NCBI GenBank assembly: GCA_020634575.1
Contig: JACKBM010000025.1
Location: forward strand, 1-64,000
Source: Ardenticatenales bacterium
GTDB taxonomy: Bacteria > Chloroflexota > Anaerolineae > Promineifilales > Promineifilaceae
Direction: 5' to 3'
DNA: 64,000 nucleotides
Within the stretch, counting starts at the first letter, position 1; the number at the start of each line of letters is the position of its first letter. Below, piece after piece: positions 54,069 to 61,770 of this stretch. A program made the translations under genes and the position numbers. The notes beneath the pieces were generated by a model that saw only the letters and a program-made list of their open reading frames with translations, was not told the origin of the DNA and searched no databases.

Positions 54069-55466
54069 CTACCCCTCGCCGGTCATCTCGTCGGCGAATT
54101 CGGGCAACGTGAAGGGCAGCCCCATGGTGGCGAGCAGATCTTCGATGAGGCTGTCAAGTTGGTCGGCTTCGTCGAGGGGCAGGTGTTGCTGGTAGCAGTG
54201 CCAGAGGAGCTGGCAGACGTCCGGGAACCAGCTTGGGTCGGCGTCCGCCAGGCGGGTCTGGAGGCTAGGAGCGCAAGCGCGCAAAATAGCGCTGTCGTGG
54301 ACCGCTGAGGCGAAGCCAGCTGAGTAGTTCAGGCAGCGTCATCTGCTCATAGCGACTCACTGACAAACTGTTTCAGAGCGAAGTAGTCGTCAGGACCCTG
54401 AGCTGCTGACGGCGTCGGCGAAGGCGCGGGTTGTTTCGGTGGCTGGCTGGGGAGCGCCCCAGCAGCAGCAGGCCAGGAGTTGCAGGTTGTCCTGGTAGTG
54501 GTGGGTGCAACGCCATCCCACCGGAAAGCTGGGTGAAGTGGGCGATCGTATGGTAGTTGAACCATCATGGAGAAGCTGCCGTGCAGGTTGGGCAGAGGGG
54601 CGGGCTGGTCCACGAGCGATTCCAACAGGTGTAGCCGCGGTCGGCAGTCAAGACGAGCAGGAACGGGCCTGCTGCCAGAAGTGCAGGCAGTCCAGGCTGG
54701 CATTGGGGGAAGGTAAGCTGTGGTGTCGGGCAGGACTGCTTCGGTACTCGAAAAGGATCTCGTTATACAGTGGGTTATCGTAGGGCTCCGCTTCCAGGGG
54801 GATAGCTTCGTAGGCGAAGTTGAGCCGTTCCCAGAGGGGTTTCATCCTGGAGGTTCGGCTCCGGCCGGTCACTTTCAGCGTCAACAGATTCTCACAGAGC
54901 TGACCATCGGCAATGGCAAAGCTGTCTGGCGGGAATCGAGTCAAAAAGAAGTTGGCCAGGAGGATGATGGGGTTGCGGCAACCGGCCGGTGTCAGCGACA
55001 GGTCACTCCGTTCGAGACGGAGCGGGCGGCGCGGTCCCATCGAACCGGGCAAAAATCAAGCAGGCCCCGCTCAACCCAGCGCTGCAAAACGGGCTGCGCC
55101 TGCCAGAAAGCGACGCATTGGCCGGGGCAAAATCAGTCAGGATAAAGCGAAGCGGCAGGCCGGCAAACGGCGGTTCGTGGCCAGTATAGGGGCAAAGGTA
55201 ATGGAGCAGGTGGTGGTCAGCTGGCCGCTGCCGGCGCCCAGCTCCACCACGTAAATCGGTTCCGTGACGTCCAGCCCGGCGGCCAGCCAGTCGCGCAGAT
55301 AAGCCAGGATCAGCCGGCCGTAACTCCGGGCGATGTAGGGATTGCAGCTGATCTCATGGGGTACGACGTCCGCCTGCCAGGCAGCCATCCCGGTCTTCAG
55401 GAAATAATCTCGCTGGATCTGCCAGATCAGCGATTGAGAGAGTCGTTTGTCCGCTTCCAGGATCAC
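54069..55466 (-). pseudogene. Large SAM-dependent methyltransferase-like gene, frameshifted
   Basis: Homology can be followed in several frames on the minus strand: SQSLIWQIQRDYFLKTGMAAW, DVVPHEISCNPYIARSYGRLI, IYVVELGAGSGQLT (SAM loop) from GTG 55466; then NPIILLANFF, DSFAIADGQLCENLLTLKV; then LDCLHFWQQA and, to 54069, PDVCQLLWHCYQQHLPLDEADQL. I count at least four frame changes. The protein type is a large, mostly uncharacterised SAM-dependent methyltransferase. Confidence 0.65.
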
Positions 55467-55469
55467 AGC

Positions 55470-56498
55470 TTAGGCCCATTCCATGAAGGCCAGGCCGACC
55501 CCTTCGCGGTGGGATTGGCTGTAGACCGGGGCGTAGCTGTCCCATTTAACGGTCAGATGGTTACAGGCGCTGGCCGTCGCGATCCAGTTTAGCATTTCGG
55601 AATTGCCGGATTGGAGCATTTTCATCGGGATCGCCTGCAACTGGCGCGGGTCGCCGGCGCGCAGCAGGGCCAGCATCTCCTGGTCCCACGCTTCGTTGAC
55701 GATGAAATGGCTGAGCCCACCAGAGGCAACGACGGCGACGCGGCTGTCATCCGGCAGGGCGCAGACGGCCCGCTTGAGCGCCTGGCCCAGACGCCAGCAG
55801 ATTTCCGGCGTGGGCTGGTTGGGCGGGAAGTATGTGTTGAGCAGGATGGGGACGATGGGGACAGTCGCCGGCTCGCCGGCCTGGTAACCCAGCAGCTCGG
55901 CAATGGCGATACCGATGGCGTGGCCCATGCCGAAGGCGGGGTCGGGGTCGTTGTCGCGGGCAACGGCGGGGGTCAGGCCGTCGGCGATCAGTTCGGCGAT
56001 GATTTTTTGGGCGAGATCCGGCCGGTTCGGATACAGGTGGTCTTTATCCATATGCCAGCCACGGGCGATCTGGTCCAGCAGGAAATCGGGCAGGGGACCA
56101 GCGCCGCGCCGTTTGGCTTTGGCGGCGCTGTCGACCATCTTAAACTGGGGGCCATAATGGACCAGGATGGCCGGGTAGTTGTCATGGCGCAGCAGCTCAT
56201 GCTGGTCGTCGCCCAGGACGATCAGGGTGTTGATTTTGTGGTATTTGACGGCGCTGACGAGCTGCGCTAGCGCGGCGCGGGCCTTTTTGTATTCGGCCTG
56301 CCAGACCGAAAGGGTCGCCTGCTCAGCATATTGGCCGCCGTATTTGGCGATTATCTCGTTGCCGGGGACATATTCGCCGTCAACGTCCAAAAAGCCGCCC
56401 ATGGAGCGGGCAAAACTGCCAAAATGGCTCCAATCTTCCGGCCGCGACACAACGCGCGGGGAGTGGGACATGCCGATGCCAAGGGTAATCTGGGCCAT
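55470..56498 (-). CDS. LigB-family extradiol ring-cleavage dioxygenase
   Basis: A 342-residue class III extradiol dioxygenase-like protein. TLGIGMSHSPRVV, LIVLGDDQHELLRHDN, VPIVPILLNTYFPPNQPTPE and VVASGGLSHFIVNEAWD follow the LigB pattern, with the likely iron ligands His12 and a later His. Together with the HpaB-like gene three bases upstream it suggests hydroxylation followed by ring cleavage of a phenolic acid. Confidence 0.88.
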   Translation of the reverse strand: MAQITLGIGMSHSPRVVSRPEDWSHFGSFARSMGGFLDVDGEYVPGNEIIAKYGGQYAEQATLSVWQAEYKKARAALAQLVSAVKYHKINTLIVLGDDQHELLRHDNYPAILVHYGPQFKMVDSAAKAKRRGAGPLPDFLLDQIARGWHMDKDHLYPNRPDLAQKIIAELIADGLTPAVARDNDPDPAFGMGHAIGIAIAELLGYQAGEPATVPIVPILLNTYFPPNQPTPEICWRLGQALKRAVCALPDDSRVAVVASGGLSHFIVNEAWDQEMLALLRAGDPRQLQAIPMKMLQSGNSEMLNWIATASACNHLTVKWDSYAPVYSQSHREGVGLAFMEWA

Positions 56499-56501
56499 GA
56501 C

Positions 56502-57956
56502 CTACCTCGTTTTCATCTGGGCCAGCGCCTCTTCGACGAGGGCCAGCAGATGGTCTTTAGGGAAACGATTGTAAACGGCGTTCGCCCGGCGTACCGGGTC
56601 GCCAGCGTAATATTGCTCGTAGAGGACCTGGCGGCCCGCCAGCGTCGAGATAGCGGCGTCGGCGGCCAGGCGGAAGAGTTGGATGCGATCAGCCGAATCC
56701 AGGTTGGCGCTGCGGTAGAAATGGCCCACCTGCTCGCCCAGCGGACCGTCCAGATCAGCATACGAGGGCATGGCCACGATGCCGCCGGCGCCGATGGTGC
56801 GGATGGCGGCGACCATCTCCTCGAACTTTTCGTAGAAAAGCGTATGGGCCAGGTCCAGATCGACGGTGCGGGCGATGTAGGTGCCCCATTCGCTGACCTC
56901 GGCCTTCTCATCCAGCCGTTCAACCAGGATGCGCTGGGTTTCGGTGTGCAGCAGCAACCGGGCCAGGGTGTTTTTGACGTTGGGGAACTGGTCGACATTG
57001 GTCGCCTGGGCCAGGTAACAGGCCAGGCCGGTAAAGAATTCCGCTTTGCAAACGCTGCGGATCAGCCCCTGGTGCAGCTGATGATTGCCGCTAAGGGTGC
57101 GGCCGTAGTACGTGTTGTACAGGGCCGGGTCGCGGTAAATAAACGCCCGCTCCCAGGGAACAAAGACGTTGTCGAAGATGATGTAGGCGTCGGTCTCGTC
57201 AAAGCGGCTGCTGAGCGGATGGTCCAGCGGGTGGCCGGCGTTCTGCGGCGTGATTGTGGGCCGGCAGATAATTTTCAGCCCGTCGGTGGCTGCTGGCAGG
57301 GCGAACATGAGGGCGTAATCGGCGGCGGCCTCGGCGGCGGGGACCATGCCGGAGGGCATGAAGAGCAGCTCATCGGCCAGGGCGCCCAGGGTGGCCACCA
57401 TGCGGGCGCCAGAGATGTAAAAGCCGGCGTCCGTTTCTTTCACAACTTTGCAGGCCAGGTCAAATTCCTGCTCGTGGACCGGTTTGGTCCGGTCGACCTG
57501 GGGGTTGACGTTGACGTGGGTCAGGGCGAGGTCGTTCTGACTACAGAAGTCGTAGTAGGCGCGCACGTGGGCGGCAAAGCCGCTGTTGACCGTCGATTCG
57601 TCAAAGAAGGCAGCGCCGGCGTTCATGCTGGCCAGGATGACGTTCATGTAATCGGGGCTGCGGCCAAAGATGCCGAAGGTGTGGCGCATCCAGTGGCCAA
57701 TGGCCTCACTGCGGGTGGTCAGCAGTTCGCGGCTGCGCGGTTCCTGGAAGGTGCGGCCAATACGGTGACCGGCCGGATCCAGGTAAGACATGGTGTCGAT
57801 GATATCCGGCCGGTTCTGTAGATCATACAGCTCCGCCACCGTCTGCGCCCCGCCGCTCAGGCGCGGGTCCTGGGTGACATCCGCCACCAACTCGCCATCA
57901 ATATAGACTGCCCGGCCATCCTTCTGTGCGGCCAGATATTCCTTTCCAGTTCGCAT
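56502..57956 (-). CDS. hpaB: 4-hydroxyphenylacetate 3-hydroxylase-family monooxygenase
   Basis: A 484-residue flavin-dependent monooxygenase of the HpaB family: AVYIDGELVADVTQDPRL, HVNVNPQVDRTKPVHEQ, VVKETDAGFYISGARMVATL, FDNVFVPWERAFIYRD, LYEQYYAGDPVRRANAVYN. It hydroxylates a phenol ortho to its hydroxyl, using FADH2 from a separate reductase (not adjacent). It is followed by the LigB-type dioxygenase with a 3-base gap. Whether it acts on hydroxyphenylacetate or another phenol is not settled by sequence. Confidence 0.9.
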   Translation of the reverse strand: MRTGKEYLAAQKDGRAVYIDGELVADVTQDPRLSGGAQTVAELYDLQNRPDIIDTMSYLDPAGHRIGRTFQEPRSRELLTTRSEAIGHWMRHTFGIFGRSPDYMNVILASMNAGAAFFDESTVNSGFAAHVRAYYDFCSQNDLALTHVNVNPQVDRTKPVHEQEFDLACKVVKETDAGFYISGARMVATLGALADELLFMPSGMVPAAEAAADYALMFALPAATDGLKIICRPTITPQNAGHPLDHPLSSRFDETDAYIIFDNVFVPWERAFIYRDPALYNTYYGRTLSGNHQLHQGLIRSVCKAEFFTGLACYLAQATNVDQFPNVKNTLARLLLHTETQRILVERLDEKAEVSEWGTYIARTVDLDLAHTLFYEKFEEMVAAIRTIGAGGIVAMPSYADLDGPLGEQVGHFYRSANLDSADRIQLFRLAADAAISTLAGRQVLYEQYYAGDPVRRANAVYNRFPKDHLLALVEEALAQMKTR

Positions 57957-58013
57957 GAGCTACTCGTGTCCTTTGATTCCAGGGCGCCTGGTGAGGTTGC
58001 CGCTGGAATTTTG

Positions 58014-58126
58014 GCCACGGATTGGCACGGATTCTACACGGATTCTTCTTTATCTGAGATGGGCATGGCATCAACCCACTATTCTCAAACCAAAGAATCC
58101 GTGCCAAATCCGTGTTAATCCGTGGC
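58014..58126. repeat. CACGGATT-type inverted repeat
   Basis: Left arm of GCCACGGATT, GGCACGGATT and ACACGGATTCTT units (58014-58046), right arm of matching ATCCGTG units (58092-58126), separated by about 45 bases, between the HpaB and M20 peptidase genes. Same family as 47422-47497 but with a longer interior. Confidence 0.8.
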
Positions 58127-58134
58127 AAGAAAAA

Positions 58135-59322
58135 TCATACATCCTGTCCGGCGTTTATCGTCGCGGCGGCGACCATGAGGTCGCAGGCCTGGAGGAAGGA
58201 GGGAACGTGGATCCATTCCTCAGCCGTGTGGACCTGGCGCTGGCCGGGGCCGATGGTGATGGCCGGGATGCCGTGGGCCACGATCTGGTTGGCGTCCATG
58301 CCGCCGTCGTTGTTGACCAACGTCGCCGCCAGGCCGATCTGGTCCGCTGCCGCCAGCAAATGTTTGACGACCGGCGCCTCCGGAGCCAGGGCGAATGCCT
58401 CATAGGTTGGCCCTGGCCCAAAGCGGACGCTGCCACCCTGGTCAAATTGGTTGCGCACCCGCTCTGCCGCGGCCCGGAACGCCTCCTGCCACGTCTCGAT
58501 GATGAGCTGCCGAAAGGCCGGATCGTGGGAGCGGGCCTCGGCCAGAATGTGCAGCGCCGGCATGACAACGTTGCTGCCCTGACCGCCCTGAATGATGCCG
58601 ACATTTGCTGTGCCCACACCCTGTGGCTTTTCGACGCGGCCGTGCCAGCCATTTTGATGTAGCCAGGCCAGCGCCTCGGCGGCGATGATGCCGGCGGAGG
58701 TGCCGTGGGCCGGGCGCGCGCCGGCATGGGCGGGGATGCCAGTGATGTCGATCGTGAACCGTTCGCTGCCGATAACCGCCGTCACAAACTGGTCGATAAA
58801 GCCGCCATCCAGGTTAAAGCACATCGCCGGCAGTTCCGGCCCCAGCAGGCTGACATCCAGCCCGCGGGCGCCGACCAGCCCGACCTCCTCCTGCACAAAA
58901 AAGACAACCACAATCGGCGGGTGGTCGCCTCGGCGCTCCAGCAGCTGGCGCACCAGATGGAGCAGCACGGCACAGCCCAGCCGGTTGTCACCGCCCAGCG
59001 CTTTGCCGGGGGCGTCGTTGACGATGCGTTCATTGGCTGCGTCCAGATGAGGCTGGCAGCCGACGGCGTCCGGCACGGTGTCCATGTGGGTGCTGAACAT
59101 CAGGGCCGGGCCGGGGCGATTCCCGGGGATTTGGATGATCATGTTGCCGCAGTCGCCGCCATATTCGCTCTGCGCCTGGGCATTGTCGAAGGCGATCTGC
59201 TCCGGCCGGATCCCCAGCGCCAGCAATTTCGTCTTGATGTGGGCGGCAACGGCTGATTCACCGGCCGGTGGCCCCGGAATGGGCAGTAATTCCAGCAAAT
59301 CCTGAATCGCCTGTTCGCTCAT
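58135..59322 (-). CDS. M20-family metallopeptidase (PepT-like)
   Basis: A 395-residue peptidase. FSTHMDTVPDA and KALGGDNRLGCAVLL give metal ligands; VFFVQEEVGLVGARGLD the catalytic Glu pair; GIPAHAGARPAHGTSAGIIA the lid-domain binding site. It cleaves tripeptides or a similar small substrate. GAGG precedes ATG 59322, which lies eight bases after the nucleoside hydrolase stop, so they form an operon. Confidence 0.88.
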   Translation of the reverse strand: MSEQAIQDLLELLPIPGPPAGESAVAAHIKTKLLALGIRPEQIAFDNAQAQSEYGGDCGNMIIQIPGNRPGPALMFSTHMDTVPDAVGCQPHLDAANERIVNDAPGKALGGDNRLGCAVLLHLVRQLLERRGDHPPIVVVFFVQEEVGLVGARGLDVSLLGPELPAMCFNLDGGFIDQFVTAVIGSERFTIDITGIPAHAGARPAHGTSAGIIAAEALAWLHQNGWHGRVEKPQGVGTANVGIIQGGQGSNVVMPALHILAEARSHDPAFRQLIIETWQEAFRAAAERVRNQFDQGGSVRFGPGPTYEAFALAPEAPVVKHLLAAADQIGLAATLVNNDGGMDANQIVAHGIPAITIGPGQRQVHTAEEWIHVPSFLQACDLMVAAATINAGQDV

Positions 59323-59330
59323 GGGGAACC

Positions 59331-60263
59331 TCACAATTGCGCTTGTCGGATGAGTTCTAGCAGCCGGTCATGATCCAGTTTCAGGATGATGTCGGCGTTG
59401 ACCGGCTGATCACCGTGATCCGACCAATCGACGATGGTCTGGCCACGCGTTTGCGGGTCGGCCAGGGAGACGGTCAGATGGTGCCGCTCGTGGCTGACGA
59501 CAATAGCCGGCTCCAGGGCAACGGCCATAGCGACGGGGTCGGCGAAATATTGGACCGTGCGCCGGCGCACTTTCTGGATAAATTCGTTGGAATGAGCGGA
59601 AATAGCGGCGAAGAAGCTTGCTTTGGGCGTACCCAGGCCGGCCCATTCAGCGCGCAGCTCCGTGCTGAAGCCATGGCGCATCGTCAGCTCCCAGTCGGCC
59701 ACTTCGACGAGACAACCGGCGGCGCCCCAGCCATGGAAAAAGGCGAAGGCCGCTTCCGGATCGGCATAAATGTTGAATTCGGCGTTGTAATTGACGTTGC
59801 CATGGGCGCTGACGGCGCCGCCCATGATGATGGTGCGGCGCAGCTTGCGGGGCAGCTCCGGATCCAGCTTCAGGGCAGTGGCGATGTTGGTGAGCGGGCC
59901 GAGGGCAACCAGGGTGAGGTCGCCGGGACTGGCATTGACATGGTCGATGAGGGCGAGGGCGGCGTGTTGGGCCTGGACCGGCCGGTTTGAGCGCAGGCCG
60001 GTGTTGCCCAGCCCATCCAACCCATGAGCATAGGCCGCATCAATGCCGGGCATGACAAACGGCGTTTTACAGCCAGGGTAGATAGGGATATCCAGGCCAA
60101 GCTGGTCCAGAATGACGGCGGCGTTGTTGGTGGTATTTTTCAGGCCGACATTGCCGGCGACCACCGTCAGCGCCTCAATCTTGGTACCGGGATGGGCGGC
60201 AGCCATCATAATGGCCAGAGCATCGTCCTCGCCGGGGTCGGTGTCTATAATTAAACGTTGCAT
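59331..60263 (-). CDS. Inosine-uridine-type nucleoside hydrolase
   Basis: A 310-residue nucleoside hydrolase: the Asp cluster IIDTDPGEDDALAI, LVALGPLTNIATAL, TIIMGGAVSAHGNVNYNAEFN-type region (IIMGGAV, NAEFNIYADPEAA) and DPVAMAVAL near the end. It cleaves purine or pyrimidine nucleosides to ribose and base. It heads the operon with the M20 peptidase, a salvage pair for nucleosides and peptides. Confidence 0.93.
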   Translation of the reverse strand: MQRLIIDTDPGEDDALAIMMAAAHPGTKIEALTVVAGNVGLKNTTNNAAVILDQLGLDIPIYPGCKTPFVMPGIDAAYAHGLDGLGNTGLRSNRPVQAQHAALALIDHVNASPGDLTLVALGPLTNIATALKLDPELPRKLRRTIIMGGAVSAHGNVNYNAEFNIYADPEAAFAFFHGWGAAGCLVEVADWELTMRHGFSTELRAEWAGLGTPKASFFAAISAHSNEFIQKVRRRTVQYFADPVAMAVALEPAIVVSHERHHLTVSLADPQTRGQTIVDWSDHGDQPVNADIILKLDHDRLLELIRQAQL

Positions 60264-60365
60264 AGCGGCTTTGCCTTTGTTCCCTGTTGGTCATGTGGCC
60301 GGCGCCGGGCCTCAGGTTGCGCCGCCGGCGATTTTACCTTACCTTTCGGCCCGGCCCAACGACTG

Positions 60366-60403
60366 AGGGGTTGACCAACCCGTCGGGTCGGCCAACCCCT
60401 CAG
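60366..60403. repeat. ACCCGTCGGGT palindrome with GAGGGGTT flanks
   Basis: A single ACCCGTCGGGT unit between GAGGGGTTGACCA and GGCCAACCCCTC arms, in the gap before the sarcosine oxidase-like gene. Same layout as the cluster at 61649, forming a three-part nested palindrome. Confidence 0.75.
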
Positions 60404-60426
60404 CTGGATACCCGAGGAGGAGATAG

Positions 60427-61632
60427 ATGTCTACGACAGATTTTGATTATATTGTGGTAGGTTGTGGCGGGATTGGCAGTGGGGCGGCTTATTGGCTGGC
60501 CCGGCGGGCTGGTCAACGGGTGCTGGGGTTGGAACAGTTTACGCTCGGGCATTCGCTGGGCGGCTCCCAGGATTACTCCCGCATCATCCGTCTGGCTGGT
60601 TACGGTGAAGAGCTGGCCCGCCTGACGCCGTACACCTATGAGACCTGGGGTGAAGTCGAGCGGGAATCAGGGCTGCAGATTGTTACCCGGAGCGGCGGCG
60701 TCTATTGGGAGCCGGATGATGCGCCGGCGGGCAGCACCGACTACATGCAGGAATCGGTGGCGGCGATGGATGCGCTTGGCATTCCCTACGAAAGGTTGTC
60801 GGCTGACGCTTTCCGGGCCCGCTTTCCCCAATTTCGGATTAAAGATCATTATGAGGTGATCTACCAGAAGGATACCGGGCTGGTGAATCCGCAGCGTGGC
60901 AACGCCGCCCATCAGCAGTTGGCCCGGGCACATGGGGCAACGATCTTGGAAAATATGCCGGTCGAATCGATCCGGCCGGATGGGGCCGGCGTCAAAGTTG
61001 TGGCTGGTGGCCAGACCTTTACCGGCCGGAAGCTGATCATCACGGCCGGTGCCTGGGTGCAGCGGCTGCTGACTGAGTTTGGCCTCGACCTGCGTCTTAC
61101 CGTCACCCAGGAGCAGGTCACCTACTACCGCACGCCCAATCTGCGCGATTTTATGCCCGATCGCTTTCCCGTTTTTCTGGTGCCGACCCCCATTGGCGGC
61201 ATCTACGGGTTTCCTATTCATGGCGAGGTGGCCACCAAAGCAGCCATTGACCTGGCTGGCCAGGTGGTTACGCCCGAGACACGCACATTTGAACCGGATA
61301 AGGCCATTGAGGAATATCAGGAAGCCTGGTTGAAGGAGCACATACCCGGATTCCTGGGGCCGAAACTCTACAGCAAAACCTGTCTGTACACTATGCCCCG
61401 CGACCGTACCTTTATCATCGATACGCTGCCCGACTTGCCCCAGATCCTCCTTTGTGTCGGCGCCGGCCATGCCTTCAAGTTCGCCAGTCTGTTTGGCCAG
61501 ATCCTGAGTGAGCTGGCCATTGATGGCCAGACGCCCCACGACATCAGTAGCCTGACTCTGAACAGGCCGGCCATCACCGATCCCAATTATGATAGCCCCG
61601 TCCTGAACCAGATCGCGGCGCGAGGTTACTAA
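60427..61632 (+). CDS. solA: Monomeric sarcosine oxidase/N-methyltryptophan oxidase-like flavoprotein
   Basis: A 401-residue FAD enzyme. DYIVVGCGGIGSGAAYWLARR binds FAD; LGGSQDYSRIIRLAGYGEE is the family loop; YSKTCLYTMPRDRTFIIDTL holds the Cys that carries covalent FAD in this family, and VGAGHAFKFASLFG the final FAD site. It removes N-methyl groups from amino acids (sarcosine or a similar compound), giving formaldehyde and H2O2, which would link to one-carbon metabolism. Gene symbol is by resemblance. Confidence 0.9.
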   Translation: MSTTDFDYIVVGCGGIGSGAAYWLARRAGQRVLGLEQFTLGHSLGGSQDYSRIIRLAGYGEELARLTPYTYETWGEVERESGLQIVTRSGGVYWEPDDAPAGSTDYMQESVAAMDALGIPYERLSADAFRARFPQFRIKDHYEVIYQKDTGLVNPQRGNAAHQQLARAHGATILENMPVESIRPDGAGVKVVAGGQTFTGRKLIITAGAWVQRLLTEFGLDLRLTVTQEQVTYYRTPNLRDFMPDRFPVFLVPTPIGGIYGFPIHGEVATKAAIDLAGQVVTPETRTFEPDKAIEEYQEAWLKEHIPGFLGPKLYSKTCLYTMPRDRTFIIDTLPDLPQILLCVGAGHAFKFASLFGQILSELAIDGQTPHDISSLTLNRPAITDPNYDSPVLNQIAARGY

Positions 61633-61648
61633 GTTGAACCTGCTTCCG

Positions 61649-61705
61649 GCTGAGGGGTTGGCGAACCCGTCGGGTTGAGGTACCCGTCGGGTTGGCTACC
61701 CCTCG
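61649..61705. repeat. ACCCGTCGGGT palindrome pair with GAGGGGTT/CCCCTCGC flanks
   Basis: Two ACCCGTCGGGT units inside GAGGGGTTGGC and GGCTACCCCTCGC arms, downstream of the oxidase gene. Together with the 60366 copy it brackets that gene. Confidence 0.75.
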
Positions 61706-61770
61706 CTGATGCTCTACAATCGTTAGACATTTATCTATTAATAACCGCATCAACAGCTGAGGAGTGTCCC

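Noticed and set aside
56331..57821. A 496-codon plus-strand open frame
   Set aside because: It mirrors the hpaB gene on the opposite strand and has no recognisable motif.
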